A stretch of 5,573 bases of DNA from Chloroflexota bacterium (GTDB lineage: Bacteria > Chloroflexota > Dehalococcoidia > Lucifugimonadales > JAPUKM01). The stretch covers positions 1 through 5,573 of the forward strand of contig JAPUKM010000114.1 of assembly GCA_027295645.1 (NCBI GenBank), given 5' to 3'. Under the pieces are notes generated by a model. It was given only the letters and a program-made list of their open reading frames with translations. It had not been told where the DNA came from and ran no database searches. The translations under genes were made by a program, and so were the position numbers. Shown piece after piece: positions 1 through 5,573 of this stretch (position 1 is the first letter of the stretch; each line of letters begins with the position of its first letter).

Positions 1-1810
1 GCTCCTCGTCGGGCTCGGCATAAATACCCCTGACCGGTGGGGCCACCAGCTCCCCGCCACGGGCATACCGTACCTGGTCCGCTTGGCTTCTGGTCAACGT
101 AGCCCCAACAGCAGCACCGAATATACCCAATGCTGTACCGAGCATGAGCAATACCACCAGCATGGTGTACATGACGCTGTTCCGGGCCATTCGCTTCAGC
201 GCATACACTAGCCACAGTGGGCCCACGGGGTCCACGAACTTCAACACCAGTTTCAGCAGCAGGGGAAGCGCCCGAAACAGTAGCAGCCCGATGGCCGCCA
301 GAGCCAGGGCCGGCCCCAGGAGCAGGGACAAATCGACATCCAGCCCGTCGCCGAGCAGGCGCTCTGTCAGGAACCCTCCGCGTCCTCTAATCTGTGACCA
401 GATGACTCCCAAGGTGACCAGGACGAACAGATCAATGGCGTAGGGGGATATACGTGGTCGACCTGGCTGGCGTCCTTGGCCTCCCATGAAGCGCACAATC
501 CCCTGCCTTGCCGCCACCAGGCCAGAGGCCATGAACACACTGACACATGCGATTCCCGCTATGGCGGCAGCGAGAAAGATTGAGGGCGATAGTCCCACTG
601 AACCGCTCCACAGCCCGGCATCTCCCACAGGCAATGCCTCGGCAATGGCCCGGCCCAAGAACGGTCCCACAAGAACCCCGGGCAAAACCAGAGCCAGCCC
701 TTCGCCCAGACCCAGCAGAACCCCAATTTGCAGCACATTGGCCCCGCGACTCCGCAACCTGGCCGTTTCCGCACCACGGTCATGGGCCAGCATCATGGCT
801 ATAACCACCAGGAAATAGAGCACAACTCCAACCACCAGGGACGTGAACAGGAACAACGGGACCCGCGCGAGGGTCAGGTCACGCTTGTAGTTGAATATGA
901 TCCTATTCAACAGGCTCAACACTAGAGAGCGAGGAAATGCGCGGTTGAGGTCTGCCTCCAGCCCACGTATGGATTGCTCTGCCTGAGAAACCGTGGAACT
1001 GGTTAGCACGTCCGAATTCAGAAAGACATTCCACCAGAAGTTGCCCAGCAGCATTGGGTACCGTGCGCCGATACCGCTGAAGAAGCTCTGTTCACCGGCG
1101 TATAGGGGAACGTTGATCGGCTCAGTGAACGCAACCGCATCATCTACAAGGAACTTGGTGAGGTCTCCGAACCAGTACAACTCCTCAGGGTCAGTGGGCT
1201 CGACGATGCCCACTATGGTGAGCGCTATTTTCTCTTCAGGCACCGTGTTGAAAGGCACCAAGAATATCGTTGTATCCTCGGCCCAGTACATATAACTGGC
1301 TACTTGTGTCCCTATCACTACCTCAATAGAAACTTGATCTTCATCGGAATCGCCGGGTGCCCGGCGCGGCCAGCGCCCAGATACCAGCCGTGCGTGTGCT
1401 TCGAACTCCTCCTGGAAGAAGACGTACGCAGTGGACGCTCCCAGGGTTTGCGGGACAGCCTCTTCGCTGTTTACAAACGGAACGGGTTGGGAATGGCCTG
1501 AGCGGTGCACGTCCTGGGATAGCCATGACAAACGGTCTTGTAGCACTTCCTCCACTGAAGACCGCAACTGTTCGTAGTCCTGAAGACCCAGTGGTCTATC
1601 TCGGACCACCACCTGCAGACTCTGCCTTTCCAGCACCGGGGAATCCGCTAGAGCGTGGCCTAGCCCTGCTTCGGCCAAGGTCTGGGAATGGAGTACCGCC
1701 ACGGATACAAGGGTCACGGCAGTGAGAACCCCGAAGGCCGAAGCAGACATCACCTTCCAGGATCGCCGAGCCCGCCGCAATGCCAACCAAGGAACGAATC
1801 GTAAGAACAT
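1..1810 (-). CDS. FtsX/MacB-like ABC transporter permease, 3' end beyond the window
   Basis: This is the membrane subunit of an ABC exporter-type complex in the cytoplasmic membrane; family members work in lipoprotein or peptide export or in transmitting force to periplasmic partners. From ATG at 1808-1810 the frame stays open for 603 codons to the left edge. Predicted segments: a basic N-terminus (RRARR, 12-16), a membrane helix near 20-40, an extracytoplasmic domain of about 43-315, then helices near 318-341, 361-390 and 410-434 forming the first FtsX core. The cytoplasmic stretch RLRSRGAN (351-358) matches the family's conserved LRxxGA loop. Further helices lie near 457-473 and 495-522. 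The helix near 545-570, followed by TLTRSQADQVRYARGGEL, looks like the start of a second repeat, so the full protein is probably a two-repeat permease of roughly 800-1000 residues. The start is supported by AGGGAG (1820-1825) nine bases upstream and an in-frame stop further up. No ATPase gene is visible. Substrate unknown. Confidence 0.88.
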   Translation of the reverse strand, partial: MFLRFVPWLALRRARRSWKVMSASAFGVLTAVTLVSVAVLHSQTLAEAGLGHALADSPVLERQSLQVVVRDRPLGLQDYEQLRSSVEEVLQDRLSWLSQDVHRSGHSQPVPFVNSEEAVPQTLGASTAYVFFQEEFEAHARLVSGRWPRRAPGDSDEDQVSIEVVIGTQVASYMYWAEDTTIFLVPFNTVPEEKIALTIVGIVEPTDPEELYWFGDLTKFLVDDAVAFTEPINVPLYAGEQSFFSGIGARYPMLLGNFWWNVFLNSDVLTSSTVSQAEQSIRGLEADLNRAFPRSLVLSLLNRIIFNYKRDLTLARVPLFLFTSLVVGVVLYFLVVIAMMLAHDRGAETARLRSRGANVLQIGVLLGLGEGLALVLPGVLVGPFLGRAIAEALPVGDAGLWSGSVGLSPSIFLAAAIAGIACVSVFMASGLVAARQGIVRFMGGQGRQPGRPRISPYAIDLFVLVTLGVIWSQIRGRGGFLTERLLGDGLDVDLSLLLGPALALAAIGLLLFRALPLLLKLVLKFVDPVGPLWLVYALKRMARNSVMYTMLVVLLMLGTALGIFGAAVGATLTRSQADQVRYARGGELVAPPVRGIYAEPDEE

Positions 1811-1841
1811 CCCAAAAGACTCCCTAGTCTCGCGACCCGGT

Positions 1842-1865
1842 GGTCCCTCTATAGGTGAGGGGACC
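1842..1865 (-). promoter_or_regulatory. Leader hairpin upstream of the permease
   Basis: GGTCCCTC (1842-1849) faces GAGGGGACC (1857-1865) around a seven-base loop, giving eight pairs with a single bulged base. Flanking CCCG (1836-1839) and CGGG (1873-1876) could extend it after an internal loop. In the permease transcript it would sit about 16 bases before the AGGGAG ribosome binding site. It could affect mRNA stability or translation. No U-run follows it, so it is not a standard terminator. Function is inference. Confidence 0.35.
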
Positions 1866-1904
1866 TAGGCTTCGGGCAAAAGATTCCTCCCGCTTCACGC
1901 GCAA

Positions 1905-1934
1905 GTCGTAGCACGGCCATAGGAATCTTGTCAA
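1905..1934 (-). promoter_or_regulatory. Possible promoter for the permease
   Basis: On the minus strand a perfect TTGACA (1929-1934) is followed after 18 bases by TACGAC (1905-1910), which is preceded by TG in extended -10 position. The -10 match is poor (three of six), so only the -35 is strong. A start here would leave a leader of roughly 85-90 bases containing the 1842-1865 hairpin. Confidence 0.25.
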
Positions 1935-2100
1935 TGAACTGGTCCGGCGGATAAAAATCAACAAGAAAGAACCATGGTTTTGGCGGTAACCGTTTCGAAT
2001 TCCCCGCAGATTCTATACCCAATCTCCGCGGCGCGTTTCACCCCTCGAAGCTGGACAGCAAGCCCACGACACCTTGCGTTTGTGGTGTAGTTCTACTTGT

Positions 2101-2155
2101 CACTGGTCTCCACCTCCTGGCTGACGCGTGTGTCGCCCAGGATTGGAGACCAGTG
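2101..2155. repeat. Long imperfect inverted repeat / hairpin
   Basis: CACTGGTCTCCA (2101-2112) is the exact reverse complement of TGGAGACCAGTG (2144-2155). After a small asymmetric internal loop (CC at 2113-2114 against T at 2143) the pairing continues with TCCTGG (2115-2120) and CCAGGA (2137-2142), then possibly GAC (2123-2125) with GTC (2132-2134) around a six-base loop. That is 18 Watson-Crick pairs over 55 bases, before counting the weak inner stem. Neither strand has a T-run after the stem, so it is not a typical intrinsic terminator. It lies 160 bases before the UbiD start and upstream of the candidate promoter. It may be a structured RNA element, a small RNA or an operator; the function is not known. 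Confidence 0.75.
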
Positions 2156-2254
2156 GGCGTCCGTGGCTGGCGCACTGTTGGTTTTGAGAGCGTCTCCGTA
2201 TGGATCAAACGGACGGACCTGCTTTCACGCGGCTCCCTTATATGAGATTTCGGA

Positions 2255-2283
2255 TTGCTTGCCAATCAATACATTGATATCTT
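2255..2283 (+). promoter_or_regulatory. Candidate promoter of the UbiD operon
   Basis: TTGCTT (2255-2260) and TATCTT (2278-2283) resemble -35 and -10 boxes (each four of six matches) with a 17-base spacer, in an AT-richer patch than its surroundings. The -10 ends 32 bases before the ATG at 2316, leaving a leader of about 25 bases. The spacer is occupied by the dyad at 2265-2278. Prediction only; individual boxes are weak. Confidence 0.4.
2265..2278. promoter_or_regulatory. 14-base dyad, possible operator
   Basis: ATCAAT-AC-ATTGAT is a perfect inverted repeat with six-base arms and a two-base centre. It fills the spacer and touches the -10 of the candidate UbiD promoter, where a bound dimeric regulator would block RNA polymerase. 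The CAAT/ATTG arms are similar to sites used by MarR-type and some other winged-helix regulators, but no regulator gene is present in the window, so the binding protein is unknown. Confidence 0.4.
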
Positions 2284-2315
2284 AAGCCGGAACCTACCAT
2301 CAGTGGAGGAAAGCC

Positions 2316-3701
2316 ATGGCATCCGACTTGCGATCCTTTCTGACCGAAGTGGATTACCTGACTACGCGCGTATCGAGGGAGGTGGATCCGTTGACTCAGA
2401 TGGGGACTCTCTGCTCACAAAGCCCCGGCCCGATTGTGTTCGAGCAGCTAACCGGCCACCCCGGATGGAGGGCGTGCGATAGGCTTCACAGCTCAAGGGA
2501 ATTGCGAGCACGGGCCTTACACTCAGAGCCTGCTGAATATCTCCGAGTCTTGGCAGCCCGCATAGCTGCCGCTCCGGGAGAAAGTCGAGTTGTCAAGGAT
2601 GGCAAAGTCAGGGAAAAGATCATGACGGGAGAGGAAGTGGACCTGTATGACCTTCCCGTGGGCGTGGGAAGTGAAGATGACGGTGGTCGGTACATCGCGT
2701 CTGGAATGTGCGTCACCAAAGACCCGGACACCGGGGTTCAGAATACCGCGTACTACCGGACCCTCCTTAAGGACAGAAACCGGGCAACGGTGGCTATGGG
2801 CCACAGGGAGAGTTGGGGCCACCTGACAAAAAACGAATCGAACGGCCGGCCAACTCCAATGGCTATTGTCATCGGACACCACCCGGCTTACGAGATGGCT
2901 GCCGCCTATACGGGACCTCACCCTGGATTTGAAGAATTTGAACTGACGGCCTCACTACTGGAGGAACCGGTTGAGTTCGTGCGGTGCGAGACCATAGATC
3001 TGAGAGTTCCTGCCGATGCTGAGATCGTGATTGAAGGTCTTATCCCACCGGGAGTGCGCGAGCCGGAGGGTCCATACGGCGAATACACAGGGTACATGGG
3101 TCCTGGGAGGGCGGTACCGGTTTTAGAGGCAACCGCAATTACAATGCGACATGATGCCTTTTACAGGCATCTGAACGGGTCCAGAAACGCCGACCAGCAG
3201 GCTCTCTCCTCGCTCATGAGCGAGGCGGTCCTGTACGCGAATCTGAAGCAGGTATTCGGAGCCTCCATTCTTGATGTCCACATGCCTGACCACGCAATGT
3301 TCACCACGGTGGTGCAGATGACGCCACACTATGAGGGTCAGGGGAAGGCGGTTCTGATGGCAGCGCTCGGCATGCACAGAATGGCCAAGGTGGTCATGGT
3401 GGTCGACGATGATATAGATATCTTTGACCCCAAGGACGTCATGTGGGCTCTCTCCTGCAGGGTGAATCCGGCCACAGACATATCTACGGTGACCGGCACA
3501 CGAGGCTTCAAGTTTGACCCCTCGACTCCCGACCTGCTCATAGAGGAGCGCCTCGAATCAGGGAAGCCCCACCTGAATGGAGTGATGGGAATTGACGCCA
3601 CCAAGCCACCCGTGAGGACGCCTGATCGCAGGCGGTCATTTGCGCGGGCGGTACCAGTTGGCCAGGGTCAGTGGTTTCTTAGAGACTTTATCAAGGCCTG
3701 A
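2316..3701 (+). CDS. UbiD-family prenyl-FMN-dependent decarboxylase
   Basis: A 461-residue cytosolic enzyme expected to catalyse reversible (de)carboxylation of an aromatic or alpha,beta-unsaturated acid using prenylated FMN and a divalent metal. The N-terminus (DLRSFL at 4-9, REVDP at 21-25) matches the usual UbiD opening. EGPYGEYTGY (251-260) is the signature segment, giving E251 and E256; with R148 they fit the family's Glu-Arg-Glu active-site set (R173, E277, E282 in fungal Fdc1). N143, E207 and a His near 163-169 fit the metal/cofactor ligands; the His is the least certain. Length is close to the 450-500 typical of the family. ATG at 2316 has GGAGG (2305-2309) six bases upstream. It is followed after 19 bases by the MDR gene, evidently one operon. 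The flavin prenyltransferase UbiX needed to make its cofactor is not in the window. Sequence alone does not decide between ubiquinone synthesis and catabolism; the neighbours favour catabolism. Substrate unknown. Confidence 0.92.
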   Translation: MASDLRSFLTEVDYLTTRVSREVDPLTQMGTLCSQSPGPIVFEQLTGHPGWRACDRLHSSRELRARALHSEPAEYLRVLAARIAAAPGESRVVKDGKVREKIMTGEEVDLYDLPVGVGSEDDGGRYIASGMCVTKDPDTGVQNTAYYRTLLKDRNRATVAMGHRESWGHLTKNESNGRPTPMAIVIGHHPAYEMAAAYTGPHPGFEEFELTASLLEEPVEFVRCETIDLRVPADAEIVIEGLIPPGVREPEGPYGEYTGYMGPGRAVPVLEATAITMRHDAFYRHLNGSRNADQQALSSLMSEAVLYANLKQVFGASILDVHMPDHAMFTTVVQMTPHYEGQGKAVLMAALGMHRMAKVVMVVDDDIDIFDPKDVMWALSCRVNPATDISTVTGTRGFKFDPSTPDLLIEERLESGKPHLNGVMGIDATKPPVRTPDRRRSFARAVPVGQGQWFLRDFIKA

Positions 3702-3710
3702 ACGGTCGAA

Positions 3711-3715
3711 AGGAG
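3711..3715 (+). promoter_or_regulatory. Ribosome binding site deciding the MDR start
   Basis: AGGAG, preceded by AA, lies five bases before ATG 3721 in the gap after the UbiD stop. The frame is open back to an ATG at 3640, but that would overlap the UbiD gene by 62 bases and add 27 residues with no family resemblance. Translation from 3721 begins MKAVRF, the typical MDR N-terminus. Confidence 0.8.
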
Positions 3716-3720
3716 TGGCA

Positions 3721-4785
3721 ATGAAGGCAGTGCGTTTTCATGAGCACGGCGGCCTGGACAAACTTATATACGAGGACGTACCTGATCCAACACCGGCGGT
3801 TGGGGAGATCCTGGTCAAGGTGGGCGCTTGCGCACTGAACCACGCGGATATACGTCGGAGAACGGGCGAAGGTCCATTGCCCCACATCCTGGGGCTGGAC
3901 ACAGCGGGCGAAGTGGTCGCCCTTGGAGACGGAGCCACGTCGTTGAAGGTGGGCGATAGGGTCATGATCTATCCTGGAGTCAGTTGCGGCAACTGTGAAT
4001 ACTGCGACGCCGGTCAGCACAACTGGTGTGCCGACTTTGAAATGATAGGCAGACGAATCAACGGGGGATACGCCGAGTACGTCGTCGCTCCGGCCAACAA
4101 TGCTAGACCGATACCGAAAGGTATGTCATACATAGAGGCCGCAACGTTCCCCATCTGCATCACCACGGCCTGGCGAAACCTTCATACCAAGGGCCGGGTA
4201 AGACCGGGAGACCTTGTCCTGATACCCGGAGCGGGCAGCGGGGTCAGCGTCTACGCCATCCAGATCGCCAAGGCGTCCGGTGCCGTGGTCTTTACCACGA
4301 CCAGCACCGAGGAGAAGATGAGCAAGGCCAGGGACCTGGGAGCCGACCATGTTATCAATTATAAGACCGATGATGTCGTCAAGGTGGTCCGTGAGCTGAC
4401 CGATGGTCGAGGCATGGACCTTGTGATCGACCACGTGGGAGAGGCCACCTGGGAACAGAGCCTCGGCTCGCTGCGGAAGGGTGGCCGCATGGTTAGTCTG
4501 GGAGCCACCACCGGCACACACTATCCATTGGACATCCGAGCCTTCTACCCCAGTGAGGTTGCTATCATGGCTTCGGGTTCCCACACGCGGAGTGACTTCA
4601 ACAATGGCATGAGACTGGTCGACCAGGGCCGGGTTAAGCCAGTGGTGGATAGTGTGTTCCCGCTAAAAGAGGCTCCTCAGGCAACCCGCCGGCTGGAACG
4701 CGGCGAGCAATTTGGCAAGATCGTCCTGTCGGTATCGGAATCATCAGAAGTCACGCCGGCCACGAAGTCCCGACCAGGCACGTAG
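3721..4785 (+). CDS. Zinc-binding medium-chain dehydrogenase/reductase (MDR; quinone oxidoreductase-like)
   Basis: A 354-residue cytosolic NAD(P)H-dependent oxidoreductase of the MDR superfamily. The GroES-like N-terminal domain covers about 1-130 and the Rossmann domain about 160-290. GAGSGV (170-175) is the nucleotide-binding glycine motif. C89, C92, C95 and C103 form the structural zinc lobe (CGNCEYC...C). The usual catalytic zinc ligands are mostly absent: the position of the first Cys holds N40 (LNHAD) and the GHE motif is GLD (58-60). This pattern resembles quinone/enone reductases more than classical zinc alcohol dehydrogenases, so reduction of an activated double bond or carbonyl is more likely than alcohol oxidation. 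That is inference. Threonines and serine at 192-195 follow the second beta strand, where NADPH preference is often set, but the cofactor is undecided. It is the second gene of the UbiD operon and may act on a related intermediate. Its polar tail (about 340-354) extends beyond the conserved fold. True substrate unknown. Confidence 0.9.
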   Translation: MKAVRFHEHGGLDKLIYEDVPDPTPAVGEILVKVGACALNHADIRRRTGEGPLPHILGLDTAGEVVALGDGATSLKVGDRVMIYPGVSCGNCEYCDAGQHNWCADFEMIGRRINGGYAEYVVAPANNARPIPKGMSYIEAATFPICITTAWRNLHTKGRVRPGDLVLIPGAGSGVSVYAIQIAKASGAVVFTTTSTEEKMSKARDLGADHVINYKTDDVVKVVRELTDGRGMDLVIDHVGEATWEQSLGSLRKGGRMVSLGATTGTHYPLDIRAFYPSEVAIMASGSHTRSDFNNGMRLVDQGRVKPVVDSVFPLKEAPQATRRLERGEQFGKIVLSVSESSEVTPATKSRPGT

Positions 4786-4796
4786 CGGCGTTGCCA
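4786..4796. other. 11-base convergent gap without terminator
   Basis: The MDR stop TAG (4783-4785, plus) and the hydrolase stop TAA (4797-4799, minus) face each other 11 bases apart. I see no stem followed by a T-run here on either strand, so the two transcripts probably run into each other's 3' ends unless Rho or a terminator inside a gene acts. Confidence 0.5.
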
Positions 4797-5573
4797 TTAA
4801 TCCTCAAGGAGAAAGTCCAGAGCCAGCCTGGTGAACTCATCCGGCTTATGTTCGTGGACCGGCCTTGGAGACCCTTCAATCACATTGAGGGTCGTGCCTG
4901 CGATCCCCTTCTGGGCCTCCTTTTCGCTGAATCGTATCCGCTCTCCATCTCCGTTGAGAATCAGAGAGGGTGCCTTCACCCTGGGGCCGATAGGCGTCAT
5001 ATCGAAGCTGGTTATGGACTCGATCGTCAGCCGTGACCAGTAGCGGCTCTTCCGTGCGATCTCCTCCCTCTTCTCCCAGAACTCGTGAGTAAGATCAGGG
5101 TTGTTCGCCGATGCCTCCTCCCACGTAGTTAGCGGCCTAACGGGACGGTCGTAGGAGGTGGTATCGGTATCTTGGGTGCTGGCCATCTTAAAGTAGTCCC
5201 GACCACCCTCATCACTCCAGTAGGGCATACCGTCCAGGACCATCTTCCGCACCCGCTCGGGATAGGTGGCGCTCATGAGCACTGCTATCATCGAACCCGT
5301 ATGGCTCCCCAATATGGAGGTCTGGGAGATTCCCGCGCTATCCAGCACATCCATGATGGCCCACAGGTAGTCCTCAACAGAATATTGCCGGGGCGGGATA
5401 TCGGAATGGTCATATCCGGGCAGGTCTACGTTGTAACATGTGTAGTGTTGAGCAATCCCATCGATGACGTTTCTCCAACTCCATCCGCCTGTACCGGAAG
5501 GGTGGAGCAGGACCACAGGCTCCCCCTGACCGACCTTGACATAGTAGACTCTCCCGTCCTGGCGGGACACGTA
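4797..5573 (-). CDS. Alpha/beta-fold hydrolase, 5' end beyond the window
   Basis: The visible 258 residues cover most of an alpha/beta hydrolase domain, probably cytosolic as no signal peptide is seen. Numbering from the GTG codon at 5570: GRVYYVKVGQGEPVVLLHPS (6-25) is the typical opening strand pair leading to the HPSGTGGW oxyanion region (23-30). VDLPGYDHSD (48-57) is the family's D-x-P-G-x-x-x-S turn. GSHTG (88-92) occupies the nucleophile elbow, normally GxSxG, but with His90 at the nucleophile position. YPERVRKMVLDGMP (103-116) and LILNGDGERI (203-212, D208 as the likely acid) fit the fold. The final segment has H239 and H241 just before KPDEF, not at the usual catalytic His position. 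Reaction type (esterase, lactonase, C-C hydrolase or non-hydrolytic) is therefore uncertain. The frame continues through the last base (TAC before the GTG), and family resemblance suggests the real start lies outside. It converges on the UbiD-MDR operon. Confidence 0.85.
   Translation of the reverse strand, partial: YVSRQDGRVYYVKVGQGEPVVLLHPSGTGGWSWRNVIDGIAQHYTCYNVDLPGYDHSDIPPRQYSVEDYLWAIMDVLDSAGISQTSILGSHTGSMIAVLMSATYPERVRKMVLDGMPYWSDEGGRDYFKMASTQDTDTTSYDRPVRPLTTWEEASANNPDLTHEFWEKREEIARKSRYWSRLTIESITSFDMTPIGPRVKAPSLILNGDGERIRFSEKEAQKGIAGTTLNVIEGSPRPVHEHKPDEFTRLALDFLLED

Larger units (their letters stand above)
1811..2315. other. Divergent intergenic region, 505 bases
   Basis: This region separates the leftward permease from the rightward UbiD operon. 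I see no convincing gene: short open frames here have no recognisable protein features and no good ribosome binding sites. It does hold a leader hairpin near the permease (1842-1865), a possible permease promoter (1905-1934), a long inverted repeat (2101-2155), a candidate UbiD promoter (2255-2283) and a 14-base dyad within it. Its length is generous for two simple divergent promoters, so there is room for a regulatory RNA or a regulator's binding sites. Confidence 0.7.

Noticed and set aside
144..1725. Several plus-strand open frames of 65-122 codons, and short minus-strand frames at 559-783, 1341-1526 and 1596-1790
   Set aside because: They are out-of-frame shadows of the continuous minus-strand permease frame. 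Their translations are low-complexity, rich in Ser/Pro/Arg, and lack recognisable domains.
1985..2010. TTCGAAT followed by CCCCGC, reminiscent of a tRNA T-arm or attachment site
   Set aside because: The flanking bases do not form a five-pair T-stem on either strand, and no acceptor, D or anticodon arm is visible nearby.
2101..2155. Reading the long hairpin as an intrinsic terminator
   Set aside because: No T-run follows the stem on either strand, and neither adjacent gene ends near it.
2038..2265. Minus-strand 75-codon frame in the intergenic region
   Set aside because: No family resemblance, Arg/Ser/Thr-rich composition, spans the hairpin and the promoter candidate, and no convincing ribosome binding site.
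3640..3720. Upstream ATG extending the MDR gene by 27 residues
   Set aside because: It overlaps the UbiD gene, adds residues unlike MDR proteins, and ATG 3721 has a clear AGGAG site with the standard MKAVRF start.
3123..4584. Minus-strand frames of 75-152 codons opposite the UbiD and MDR genes
   Set aside because: They are antisense shadows of well-supported enzymes with intact motifs and show no domain features of their own.
5568..5570. GTG as the start codon of the alpha/beta hydrolase
   Set aside because: The frame is open through the window edge (a Tyr codon precedes it), upstream sequence for a ribosome binding site is not available, and relatives usually have a few more N-terminal residues. 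Treated as partial.

Overview
The window reads like chromosomal DNA from a free-living bacterium with moderately high GC and well-formed Shine-Dalgarno sites. It holds one transport gene and three catabolic-type genes. The permease style (two-part FtsX/MacB-like with an LRSRGA segment) and the UbiD / MDR / alpha-beta hydrolase mix recall Chloroflexota, perhaps Dehalococcoidia or SAR202-like lineages. That assignment is from family resemblance only and is not proven by the sequence. I see no mobile element, CRISPR array, rRNA or tRNA.

Layout. (1) Positions 1-1810, minus strand: one uninterrupted reading frame of 603 codons that runs off the left edge. It encodes a large FtsX-like ABC transporter permease and is easy to miss because its stop lies outside the window. 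(2) Positions 1811-2315: a 505-base divergent intergenic region with a striking long hairpin (2101-2155), a small leader hairpin before the permease, and a candidate promoter with an overlapping 14-base dyad before the UbiD gene. (3) Positions 2316-3701 and 3721-4785, plus strand: a two-gene operon, 19 bases apart, encoding a UbiD-family prenyl-FMN-dependent decarboxylase and a medium-chain zinc-binding dehydrogenase/reductase. (4) Positions 4797-5573, minus strand: an alpha/beta-fold hydrolase converging on the operon with an 11-base gap and running off the right edge.

How they may work together. The UbiD enzyme would add or remove CO2 on an unsaturated or aromatic acid. The MDR enzyme would carry out an NAD(P)H-linked reduction or oxidation of a carbonyl or enone. 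The hydrolase could act on an ester, lactone or C-C bond of a related compound. This suggests a small catabolic module for an unidentified organic acid, but the substrate cannot be read from the sequence. The permease belongs to a separate, divergently transcribed unit and need not be related. The most unusual details are the His at the nucleophile position of the hydrolase (GSHTG), an MDR enzyme that keeps the structural zinc site but lacks the usual catalytic zinc ligands, and the unexplained intergenic hairpin.
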